The translations under genes and the position numbers were made by a program. The notes under the pieces were generated by a model, which was given only the letters and a program-made list of their open reading frames with translations, had not been told where the DNA came from and ran no database searches. From Chloroflexota bacterium (GTDB taxonomy: Bacteria; Chloroflexota; Dehalococcoidia; Bin125), in assembly GCA_026707335.1 (NCBI GenBank), contig JAPOXB010000167.1:1-5676 (forward strand): a DNA stretch of 5,676 bases. The letters run 5' to 3'. Shown piece by piece: positions 1 to 5,609 of the stretch (position 1 is the first letter of the stretch; the number at the start of each line of letters is the position of its first letter).

Positions 1-754
1 CGAAGTCGAGCGTGGTGACGCCCACGTACCAGCCGCGGTTCTCCTCGCCGATGCGATTGCCCACCGGCACGCGCACGTCCTCGAAGTAAACCTCGTTGAA
101 GCCCGAGCCGCCGCTCATCTGGCTGATGGGCCGCACGGTGATGCCCGGCGAGTCCATCGGCAGGACGAGATAGGTGATGCCGCGATGCTTGGGCGCGTCG
201 GGGTCGGTGCGCACCAGGGCGAACATCCAGTTGGCCAGGCGCGCGCCGGAGGTCCAGATCTTCTGGCCGTTGATCACGTAGTCGTCCCCGTCGCGGACGG
301 CGCGCGTCTGCAGCGAGGCGAGGTCGGAGCCGGAGCCGGGCTCGCTGAAGCCCTGACACCAGATCGTCTCGCCGGTCAGGATGGCCGAGAGGTGCTCGCG
401 CTGCTGCTGCTCGCTGCCGTGGGCGATGATCGTCGGCCCCGCCATCATCACGCCCGAGTCGGTGCCGACGCGCGGCACGCGGTTCCTGGCGAACTCCTCG
501 TTGAGCACGAACTGCTCCAGCACGCCCAGGCCGGCGCCGCCGTACGCCTTGGGCCAGGCCGGCGCGATCCAGCCGTGCTTGGCGATGCGCCGGCGCCACT
601 CCAGGAAGGCCTCCCGGAAGGGCGGGCTGCCCTCCCCGAAGTAGGGATCCTCGATCTCGCCGCCGTCGCGGAAGTAGTCGGGCTGTTCGGCGTCGATGAA
701 GGCGCGCACCTCGTCGCGGAACGCGGCCATGGCCGGTGTGTCGTTGAACTGCAC
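1..754 (-). CDS. Acyl-CoA dehydrogenase, C-terminus cut by window edge
   Basis: FAD-dependent enzyme expected to introduce the alpha,beta double bond into an acyl-CoA in the cytoplasm and pass electrons to ETF. The visible 251 codons cover the N-terminal helical domain (about 1-130), the middle beta domain (about 130-230) and the start of the C-terminal domain. Family marks are GFSEPGSGSDLAS at 135-147, very close to acyl-CoA dehydrogenase signature 1, then GQKIWTSGA (163-171) and FNEVYFEDVRVP (219-230). The catalytic Glu, normally in the C-terminal domain, lies outside the window; family members are usually about 380-400 residues. The start is GTG at 754: it has GGGAGGA six bases upstream (761-767), and an in-frame ATG at 730 lacks such a site. 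It lies 41 bp downstream of the crotonase gene on the same strand, so a shared transcript is likely. The fatty, branched, steroid-derived or aromatic nature of the substrate cannot be told. Confidence 0.95.
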   Translation of the reverse strand, partial: MQFNDTPAMAAFRDEVRAFIDAEQPDYFRDGGEIEDPYFGEGSPPFREAFLEWRRRIAKHGWIAPAWPKAYGGAGLGVLEQFVLNEEFARNRVPRVGTDSGVMMAGPTIIAHGSEQQQREHLSAILTGETIWCQGFSEPGSGSDLASLQTRAVRDGDDYVINGQKIWTSGARLANWMFALVRTDPDAPKHRGITYLVLPMDSPGITVRPISQMSGGSGFNEVYFEDVRVPVGNRIGEENRGWYVGVTTLDF

Positions 755-795
755 GGGCGATCCTCCCTTCCCGAAACGGGCTGCGAGGCGCGGGA

Positions 796-1620
796 TCAGC
801 GATTCTTGAAGTGCGGCGTCCGCCGCTCGAAGAAGGCGGCGACGGCCTCCTTCTGGTCCTCCGACTCGCCGCTGCGCACGTGCCGGTCGGCCTCGAGGTC
901 GAGCAGCTCGGAGAACGACACGCGGTCGCCGTCGTTGAGGTTGCGCTTGATCCCGCGCAGCGCGACGGGGGCGCGGTCGTGCAGCCGCTGCGCGATCCCC
1001 CGCACGCGGTCCATCAGCTCGTCGTCGGGGAAGACGCCCGACACGAGGTGCAGCCGCAGCGCCTCCTGCGCGTCGATGATGTCGCCCAGCAGATACAACT
1101 CCCGCGCCTTGGCCGGCCCCACGATGCGCGGCAGCGTCCACGTGCCGCCGAAGTCGCCCGACAGCCCCGCGGTCCCGAAGGCCGAGAGGAACTTCGCCGA
1201 CTCCCCCGCGTAGCGGAGGTCGGCGGCGCAGGCCCAGGAGAGGCCCGCCCCCGCGCAGGCGCCGTTGATCGCGGCAATCGTGATCTTGGGCATCTCGCGC
1301 AGCATCTGCGAGGTCTGCATGAGCATGCGCAGGACGCTGATCCTGGCTTCCGGCGGTCCTTCGCCCAGGCTGGCGCCGCCCGCCTTCAGGTCCCCGCCCG
1401 AGGAGAAGCCGCGCCCCGCGCCGGTCAGGATGACGACGCGGACGTCGGGGTCGTTGTTGGCCGCGATCAGCCCGGCGCGGACGGCCCACATCAGCGGCCC
1501 GTTCATCGCGTTCAGCGTCTCCGGGCGGTTCAGCGTGATCGTGGCGACGCCGCCGCCGGCCTCGTAGCGGGCGGGGTGGTCGGGGGCGTTACTGGGGGTG
1601 GGGTCGTACATCGAGGTCAT
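796..1620 (-). CDS. Crotonase-fold enoyl-CoA hydratase/isomerase family protein
   Basis: A 274-residue protein of the crotonase superfamily, usual length for the family, acting on acyl-CoA thioesters in the cytoplasm. Seen in order: the beta strand region VATITLNRPETLNAMN (25-40), the oxyanion-hole segment GFSSGGDL (71-78), the second oxyanion segment INGACAGAGLSWACAAD (118-134), and GLSGDFGGTWTLPRIVG (152-168). By hand alignment with rat mitochondrial enoyl-CoA hydratase, both catalytic glutamates are absent: Glu144 becomes Ser128 and Glu164 becomes Phe148. Asp156 sits at rat Gly172, the place of the working Asp in dienoyl-CoA isomerase (Asp204) and 4-chlorobenzoyl-CoA dehalogenase (Asp145). 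Classical hydratase activity is therefore doubtful; isomerase or another crotonase chemistry is possible. The start at 1620 is chosen because AAGGAGA (1627-1633) lies six bases upstream; an open frame runs on to 1800 but lacks family sequence. It leads the likely operon with the acyl-CoA dehydrogenase and diverges from the CoA-transferase. Confidence 0.93.
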   Translation of the reverse strand: MTSMYDPTPSNAPDHPARYEAGGGVATITLNRPETLNAMNGPLMWAVRAGLIAANNDPDVRVVILTGAGRGFSSGGDLKAGGASLGEGPPEARISVLRMLMQTSQMLREMPKITIAAINGACAGAGLSWACAADLRYAGESAKFLSAFGTAGLSGDFGGTWTLPRIVGPAKARELYLLGDIIDAQEALRLHLVSGVFPDDELMDRVRGIAQRLHDRAPVALRGIKRNLNDGDRVSFSELLDLEADRHVRSGESEDQKEAVAAFFERRTPHFKNR

Positions 1621-1786
1621 TGGCGGTCTCCTTGCTCCGGGCGCGCTCGCGGGCCGCGCGTGCGTGCGTCGCTGGGATGATAGCCGACTCGGCCCTGCGC
1701 GCCGCCTCCTGCCCCATGCCCGCCGGGCCGCTACCCTGCCTGCCAACCCCATCATCCCGCGCATCGGCGCGCGGAAGGAGGACGCG
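1621..1786. promoter_or_regulatory. Divergent intergenic control region
   Basis: This 166-bp gap separates the start codons of the divergent crotonase (minus) and CoA-transferase (plus) genes, so promoters for both units should lie here or within the neighbouring 5' ends. I see both Shine-Dalgarno sites (1627-1633 minus, 1775-1781 plus) but no convincing -35/-10 pair. A short inverted repeat, CCGCGC at 1757-1762 and GCGCGG at 1769-1774 with a six-base spacer, ends directly at the plus-strand Shine-Dalgarno. It could be a small hairpin that affects ribosome access or an operator half-site pair, but such repeats are common by chance at this GC content. That promoters lie here is an inference from gene layout. 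Confidence 0.45.
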
Positions 1787-2992
1787 ATGGCAGAGAACAC
1801 GGGCGACGCCCCCGGCGTGCTGGCGGGCGTGCGCGTGCTCGACTTCGGCCGCTACATCGCGGGGCCGTTCTGCGCCGCGCTGCTGGCCGACCTCGGCGCC
1901 GACGTGATCCGCATCGAGAAGCTGCGCGGCAGCGAGGACCGATGGGTGCAGCCGGTCACGGAGAACGGGGCCGGGGCGATGTTCCTGCAGTGCAACCGCG
2001 GCAAGCGCGGCCTGACGCTGAACCCCATGAAGCCCGAGGGGCGCGAGGTCGTGCGCCGCCTGGTGGCGACGGCCGACGTCGTGATCGCCAACCTGCCGCC
2101 CGACACGATCGCGCGCATGGGCCTCGACTACGACACGCTGCGCGCCATCCGGCCCGAGATCATCCTCTGCACGGTGTCGGCGCTGGGGACGCGGGGGCCC
2201 TGGGCGAACAAGGTCGGCTTCGACGGCATCGCGCAGGCGATGTCGGGCAACGCCTACCTCACGGGCCACGCCGACGAGCCCATGCGGGCCTGGGTGCCGT
2301 ACGTCGACTTCAACACGGCGACCTCCTCGGCGCTGGGCATCGTGGCGGCGCTGCTCGCGCGCGAGCAGGGCCGGGGCGGACAGCGCGTGGAGGCGTCGCT
2401 GCTGCGCACCTCGCTGACGGTCAACAACCCCGCCCTGATCGAGCAGCGGCTGCGGCGGCCCGACCGGGTGGGCAGCGGCAACCGGGGGCAGACCGCCGGC
2501 CCGTCCGACATCTTCCAGACGCGCGACGGCTGGGTGCTGATCGCGGTCACGGGGCAGCCGCTGTTCGAACGGGTGGCCGCGCTGCTCGACGACCCGTCGC
2601 TGCTGACCGACCCGCGCTTCGCCGACGACCTGCTGCGCGGCGAGCACGGCGAGACGCTCAGCGCGATGATGGCGCCCTGGTTCGCCGAGCGGACGACGGC
2701 GGAGGCGCTCTCGGACCTGGAGGCGGCGCGCATCCCGGCGGGGCCGGTCTACTCGCCCCAGCAGGCCCTCGACGACGCGCACATCCAGGCCAGCGGCATC
2801 CTGGGCGCGATCGACTACCCCAGCGCGCCGATCGCCGCCCCCATCGCGAACTCGCCGATGGAGCTGTCGGCCACGCCGGCCCATCCCCAGGGCCGGGCGC
2901 CGCTGCTGGGCGAGCACACCGACGAGATCCTGGACGAACTGGGCTACGACGGGGACGAGATCGCCGCGCTGCGCGAGGCGCGCGTCGTCTAG
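1787..2992 (+). CDS. Class III (CaiB/BaiF family) CoA-transferase
   Basis: A 401-residue protein of the family III CoA-transferases, which move CoA between carboxylic acids through an enzyme-bound anhydride and act as interlocked dimers in the cytoplasm. Family marks are the N-terminal GVRVLDFGRYIAGPFCA (14-30) with LADLGADVIRIEK (33-45), NRGKRGLTLN (70-79), GFDGIAQAMSG (144-154), and the C-terminal PLLGEHTDEIL (372-382). The catalytic Asp is most likely Asp174 in PYVDFNTATSSALG, by analogy with Asp169 of formyl-CoA transferase; this is from hand alignment. Length is normal for the family. The ATG at 1787 is fixed by AAGGAGG five bases upstream (1775-1781). It diverges from the crotonase/acyl-CoA dehydrogenase pair, suggesting that it loads CoA on their substrate. 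Donor and acceptor acids cannot be told: the family includes carnitine, formyl/oxalate, benzylsuccinate and bile-acid transferases. Its stop codon shares CTAG with the bactofilin gene. Confidence 0.95.
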   Translation: MAENTGDAPGVLAGVRVLDFGRYIAGPFCAALLADLGADVIRIEKLRGSEDRWVQPVTENGAGAMFLQCNRGKRGLTLNPMKPEGREVVRRLVATADVVIANLPPDTIARMGLDYDTLRAIRPEIILCTVSALGTRGPWANKVGFDGIAQAMSGNAYLTGHADEPMRAWVPYVDFNTATSSALGIVAALLAREQGRGGQRVEASLLRTSLTVNNPALIEQRLRRPDRVGSGNRGQTAGPSDIFQTRDGWVLIAVTGQPLFERVAALLDDPSLLTDPRFADDLLRGEHGETLSAMMAPWFAERTTAEALSDLEAARIPAGPVYSPQQALDDAHIQASGILGAIDYPSAPIAAPIANSPMELSATPAHPQGRAPLLGEHTDEILDELGYDGDEIAALREARVV

Positions 2993-3489
2993 CCGCGCCG
3001 GCTGCCGTTGCCGCTGCCGGCCGCGGGCTCCTCGGCGCGTCCGGCGATGACGCCCTCCAGCGGCGTCGGGGCCGTGTCGGGCGTCCGGGGCGGGCCGCTG
3101 GCCATGTGCAGTTCGCCCTCGTAGCTCGCGCCGTCCTCAATCGTGATGCGGGCGGCGGTGGCGGAGCCGCGGATGACGGCGCTGGGCTGCAAGCTGAACG
3201 AGCCGTGGCTGTGCACGTCGCCCTCGACGCTGCCCGAGATGAGCACGTCGGCCGCCTCGATGCGCGCCTGCACGACCGCGCCCTCGGCGATGGTCAGCTT
3301 GCCCTCGCAGACGACGTCGCCCTCCACGCGACCCTCGATGCGCAGGTCCTTGGCGGAGCGCAGCGTCCCCTCGATGGTCGTGTGCCGGTCGAGGAACGTG
3401 GCCTCAGCCGCGGGACGGCGCTCGTCGGGGGTGGGGGCGTCGGGGCGGGTGGCGCGGGGCGCCGCGACGACATCGGCGTCATAGGGCAT
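2989..3489 (-). CDS. Bactofilin (polymer-forming cytoskeletal protein)
   Basis: A 166-residue bactofilin-type protein (bactofilin/DUF583 family). These self-assemble without nucleotide into filaments on or near the membrane and organise cell shape or envelope proteins. Residues about 31-128 form the expected right-handed beta-helix, seen as repeating short turns with Gly and alternating Val/Ile, such as TIEGTL, LRIEGRVEGDV, KLTIAEGAVVQARI, VLISGSVEGDV and ITIEDGASYEGEL. The flanks (1-30 and 130-166) are Pro/Ala/Gly-rich and look disordered, typical for the family. No membrane segment or signal peptide is seen. This start is chosen because AAGGAGG (3497-3503) lies seven bases upstream, a textbook site; an in-frame ATG at 3672 would add 61 residues and is also credible. 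It ends tail to tail with the CoA-transferase with a four-base overlap. The functional link to its metabolic neighbours is unclear. Confidence 0.92.
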   Translation of the reverse strand: MPYDADVVAAPRATRPDAPTPDERRPAAEATFLDRHTTIEGTLRSAKDLRIEGRVEGDVVCEGKLTIAEGAVVQARIEAADVLISGSVEGDVHSHGSFSLQPSAVIRGSATAARITIEDGASYEGELHMASGPPRTPDTAPTPLEGVIAGRAEEPAAGSGNGSRRG

Positions 3490-3672
3490 GGAACTCTCCT
3501 CCTTGTCGGTCCTGCTGGTCTCGCTGCTCCGTGCGCCGATGCCGCCATCGGCGTGACGGATGGGGCTGAGGCCGGGATGGCGGGGCGCCGGCCGCTCCCC
3601 GGCGGGCGAGTGGGCCGAGCGGGGCGGCTGGAAGTCGGGCGTGGGCGGGGTGGCGTGGAACGGCGTGCGCAT
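3490..3672 (-). other. Possible N-terminal extension of the bactofilin, alternative ATG start at 3672
   Basis: The bactofilin frame stays open for 61 codons upstream of 3489 to an ATG at 3672, which has GAGAGGAG just before it (3677-3684) but only four bases of spacing. By my count about 55 of the first 60 codons end in G or C, including an unbroken run of about 30, clearly more than at codon positions one and two. This looks like translated DNA. The encoded tail is Pro-, Arg- and His-rich with no recognisable domain. Either the true protein is 227 residues, or two forms are made, or the bias is chance in GC-rich spacer. Confidence 0.45.
3497..3503 (-). promoter_or_regulatory. Strong Shine-Dalgarno site for the bactofilin start at 3489
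   Basis: The minus strand reads AAGGAGG followed by seven bases and ATG. This matches the sites of other genes in the window (AAGGAGG before the CoA-transferase, AAGGAGA before the crotonase), and it is the main reason for choosing 3489 over 3672. Confidence 0.7.
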
Positions 3673-3786
3673 GGGACTCCTCTCGCGGGGCGGGCGGGAG
3701 CATGCGGCGCGGCGACGCCCGGCCCTCTCCGGCAGGACGCCGCCGGTGGGGCCGGGGTTCCCGAACGGGGGGCGGGCGTGCGGCGG
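3673..3786 (-). other. Intergenic spacer between hydratase stop and upstream bactofilin ATG
   Basis: These 114 bp lie between the hydratase stop and the outermost candidate bactofilin start. They hold a weak inverted repeat, CCGGC (3729-3733) and GCCGG (3742-3746), without a T-tract on either strand. No convincing promoter or intrinsic terminator is visible. A bactofilin promoter may lie here, but that is only inferred from position. Confidence 0.3.
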
Positions 3787-4563
3787 CTAGCCGATTTCGA
3801 TGGCGGCGCGACCGATGCCGCTGAACTCCGCCTCGACGCGGGTGGGGCCGGTCACGCGGGTGCGCACGAACGCGCCCGTGATCACGTGCTGCCCGGCCTC
3901 CAGTCCGACGTCGAAGCGGGCCAGCTGGCGCACCAGGCGGCTGAGCGAGAGGAAGTGGTCGTCGATGTGGCCGCGCGCGCCCTGGCTGCCGACCTCGCGG
4001 CCGTCATGGCGCAGGTCGACGCGCAGGTCGTCGAGGTCGAGGCCGGCCGGGACGGGACTGATCGCGTCGCCCACGACGATGCCCCAGTTGGTCATGTTGG
4101 CGGCGATGCTCAGCGCCGCGACGTCCCCCGTGTAGCGGCCGCGATCGTTCAACTCCAGGCCGGCCGCCACGGCCCCGCCCGGCGCGCAGACGGCGCGGCG
4201 GACGTCGTCGGGCGTGACATCCGCCCCCGCGACGTGCTCGCCCAGGCGGAAGCAGAGCTCGCCCTCGACGCTGTCCGGCCCGCCCGCCAGCGGCGCGCGA
4301 TCGCCCGACGCGAAGATGCGGTCGGCCAGGATGAAGCCGAAGGGCCGGAAGCCGGGCCCCATGCGGTCGAGCGCCGTGCCCGACGTCAGCCCCACCTTCC
4401 AGCCGCCGAGTTGCTCGCCCTGCGCCCGCAGCCGCTCCAGCAGCTCCAGTTGCAGCGCGAGGCCGTCGTCCAGGCCGAGGCCGGCGGCGGGCAGATCGGC
4501 GTCGTCCAGGCGGCCGCTGCGCCAGGCCTCCAGCAGGCGATCGACGATCGCGCCCTGCGTCAC
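3787..4563 (-). CDS. 2-keto-4-pentenoate hydratase / FAH-superfamily enzyme
   Basis: A 258-residue protein resembling the MhpD/DmpE/DmpH group of the fumarylacetoacetate hydrolase superfamily. These are cytoplasmic, divalent-metal enzymes that hydrate 2-hydroxypentadienoate-type acids or decarboxylate 4-oxalocrotonate in meta-cleavage pathways. Visible marks are GGWKVGLTS (53-61), the metal-ligand pair in VEGELCFRLG (Glu100, Glu102), a third likely ligand Glu137 in AAGLELND, and the C-terminal FSGIGRAAIEIG. MhpD is about 270 residues, so it is full length. The start is GTG at 4563: its last two bases and the next A form the TGA stop of the selenoprotein gene (GTGA overlap), typical of coupled translation. 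No clear Shine-Dalgarno precedes it. An open frame extends to 4959, but that part is Arg-rich and is the wrong-frame image of the selenoprotein gene. Hydratase versus decarboxylase versus another FAH reaction cannot be decided. No ring-cleavage dioxygenase is seen nearby. Confidence 0.9.
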   Translation of the reverse strand: MTQGAIVDRLLEAWRSGRLDDADLPAAGLGLDDGLALQLELLERLRAQGEQLGGWKVGLTSGTALDRMGPGFRPFGFILADRIFASGDRAPLAGGPDSVEGELCFRLGEHVAGADVTPDDVRRAVCAPGGAVAAGLELNDRGRYTGDVAALSIAANMTNWGIVVGDAISPVPAGLDLDDLRVDLRHDGREVGSQGARGHIDDHFLSLSRLVRQLARFDVGLEAGQHVITGAFVRTRVTGPTRVEAEFSGIGRAAIEIG

Positions 4564-5471
4564 GAGGCGGGCTCGTCGACTTCCCCCGTCGCGGCGGCGC
4601 GCGCGACGGCGTCCTTGCCGCGCTTCTTGAGCATCGCGACGCCGGGGCTCGCCACCAGCGGCTGCCAGTCGCGATAGGCGGTCTTCGTATCGACGGGCCA
4701 CTCGATGGGGACGTCGAGGCGGTACTCGGGCGCCGTCGCCTCGGCCAGCGCCCGCAGCGCGTGCTCGGCGACGCTGCGCTGCATCGCCGCGTCGCCGGGC
4801 ATCCCGAAGGCGTGCCCGAAGGGGAACTCGACCCCCACCACGCGCGGCGCGCGCCAGCGCCGGGCGGCGTCGGGCATCATCGTCACGACGACGGTGGGGA
4901 TGCCGGCCTCTTCGACGAAACGTGCCAGCACGGACACGTTGTTGCAGCAGGCCGGTCAAGCGGGCGCGAGCACCAGCGCGTCGACGCGGGCCTGCTTCAG
5001 CCTCCGCGTGATCGCGGGCAGGGTGTCCTGCCGCCAGCCCGCGCCGTCGTCCGACCGGTAGCCCATCACGCTGTAGTGCTCGTCGGCCAGCCGGCCGATG
5101 CGGCCCTCCGCCTCGAACTCCGCGAAGCGGTCGAGCGGCAGCGCGATGTTGAAGTCCTGGTAGTGGTCGCGGGTGTTGATGTGCAGGTGCGCGAAGGCCA
5201 TCTCGGCCTGCCGCGCGCCGCGCGGGACCACGCGGTAAGTGGGGTCGCCCCAGGTCGGCTCGCGCCGCTCCCGGTCCAGGTCGTACGACTCCTGCGAGGC
5301 GGGCAGGTAGAGCCCGGCCGTGGTGAGCAGCGCGATCGTCGCCTCGGGCAGCGGCGTCGTCATGCCGGTCCAGACCGTGGTGTCGGTCTTCATCGGCGCC
5401 GACTCCATGCCGGCGCGCCAGTTCCGCGGCACGAACTTGTAGCTATCGACTCTGAACTCGGCGACGGCCAT
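4560..5471 (-). CDS. Selenoprotein, GrdB/PrdB-like reductase family, in-frame UGA read as Sec
   Basis: Read through the TGA at 4956-4958, the frame gives 303 residues with selenocysteine at 172. The N-terminal part has ALLTTAGLYLP (47-57), ESYDLDRERREPTWGDP (61-77), FAHLHINT (93-100) and FNIALPLDRF (107-116), which I recognise from proteins annotated as glycine/sarcosine/betaine reductase selenoprotein B family. After LVLAPA comes U-P-A-C-C-N-N, a UxxC redox motif at the family's Sec site, then EEAGIPTVVVTMMPD and VEFPFGHAFGMPGD. The known relatives reductively cleave C-N bonds in amino acids in anaerobes. This protein is shorter than GrdB (about 430) and longer than PrdB (about 240), so its substrate is unknown. 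The ATG at 5471 has AAGGGGG five bases upstream (5477-5483). A SECIS-like fold follows the UGA. The 3' end overlaps the hydratase start by GTGA. Conventional calling would break this into two genes, at 4956-5471 and 4560-4937. Confidence 0.88.
4903..4955 (-). promoter_or_regulatory. Bacterial SECIS element (predicted)
   Basis: A stem-loop in the mRNA begins right after the UGA. The outer stem pairs CCGGCCU (4955-4949) with AGGCCGG (4909-4903), seven base pairs. The inner stem pairs AACGUG (4940-4935) with CACGUU (4924-4919). A single unpaired U (4934) follows on the 5' side, then CC/GG (4933-4932 with 4926-4925) closes the loop GUGCU (4931-4927). The loop begins 25 nt after the UGA. A G at the start of the apical loop, a GU in the loop and a bulged U on the 5' side are features SelB reads in the E. 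coli fdhF SECIS; the upper stem here is shorter. Found by eye; no folding energy was computed. Confidence 0.75.
4956..4958 (-). other. In-frame UGA recoded as selenocysteine (Sec172)
   Basis: The minus-strand codons read CTC GCG CCC GCT TGA CCG GCC TGC TGC. Family-like protein sequence continues in the same frame on both sides with no frameshift, and the TGA is placed three residues before a Cys, giving UxxC. This argues for recoding rather than a true stop or a sequencing error. Confidence 0.87.
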
Positions 5472-5609
5472 CGCTTCCCCCTTGTCCCGCCGCCCGAGTC
5501 TAGGGGGCGCGGCGCGCCCCTGGCGAGTCGCAGGGGCCCTCACCCCCGAACGACCGCCATCAGCAAGGCGGCCGCCGGGGGCCGACCGATCCATCCGGAA
5601 GGCGGGGCC
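5472..5609 (-). promoter_or_regulatory. Leader of the selenoprotein gene with two overlapping GC-rich hairpins
   Basis: These 138 bp separate the preceding gene's stop from the selenoprotein ATG. Two perfect seven-base inverted repeats share bases. One is GGGGCGC (5504-5510) with GCGCCCC (5514-5520) around a three-base loop. The other is GCCCCTG (5516-5522) with CAGGGGC (5531-5537) around eight bases. They cannot form together. They might end the upstream transcript or act as a switch in the leader; without a T-tract an intrinsic terminator is uncertain. A poor -10-like TAGACT (5497-5502, minus) is not enough to call a promoter. Confidence 0.35.

Noticed and set aside
185..1680. Long plus-strand open frames opposite the dehydrogenase and crotonase genes
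   Set aside because: They are antisense images of clearly conserved proteins with no family features.
1621..1800. Crotonase start extended to ATG 1800
   Set aside because: The extra 60 residues are Arg/Ala-rich, run into the CoA-transferase start, and ATG 1620 has a good ribosome site.
1589..2917. A 442-residue minus-strand open frame opposite the CoA-transferase
   Set aside because: It is Arg/Ala/His-rich low-complexity sequence with no recognisable domain, opposite a conserved gene.
3729..3746. Intrinsic terminator after the hydratase gene
   Set aside because: The stem is only five pairs with an eight-base loop and has no T-tract.
1942..4677. A 911-residue plus-strand open frame
   Set aside because: It crosses several well-supported genes on both strands and encodes low-complexity Arg/Ala/Gly-rich sequence typical of wrong-frame reading of GC-rich DNA.
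4560..4937. Independent 125-residue gene starting at GTG 4937
   Set aside because: It has no start signal, begins inside the predicted SECIS, and is the C-terminal half of the selenoprotein.
4956..4958. Nonsense mutation or sequencing error creating a pseudogene
   Set aside because: The TGA falls precisely at the family's redox position with UxxC and a SECIS-like fold, and no other disruption is seen. It remains the main alternative until homologues are compared.
4564..4959. Hydratase start extended to 4959 (390 residues)
   Set aside because: The added part is the wrong-frame reading of the selenoprotein gene and is Arg-rich; 258 residues fits the family.
5497..5502. Minus-strand TAGACT as a -10 promoter box
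   Set aside because: It matches only four of six consensus bases and no -35 box is found at a suitable distance.
4956..5594. Separate 212-residue gene ending at TGA 4956, with a start at 5594
   Set aside because: The portion above 5471 lacks family sequence and ATG 5471 has a good ribosome site; the TGA is better read as Sec because family-like sequence resumes in frame.
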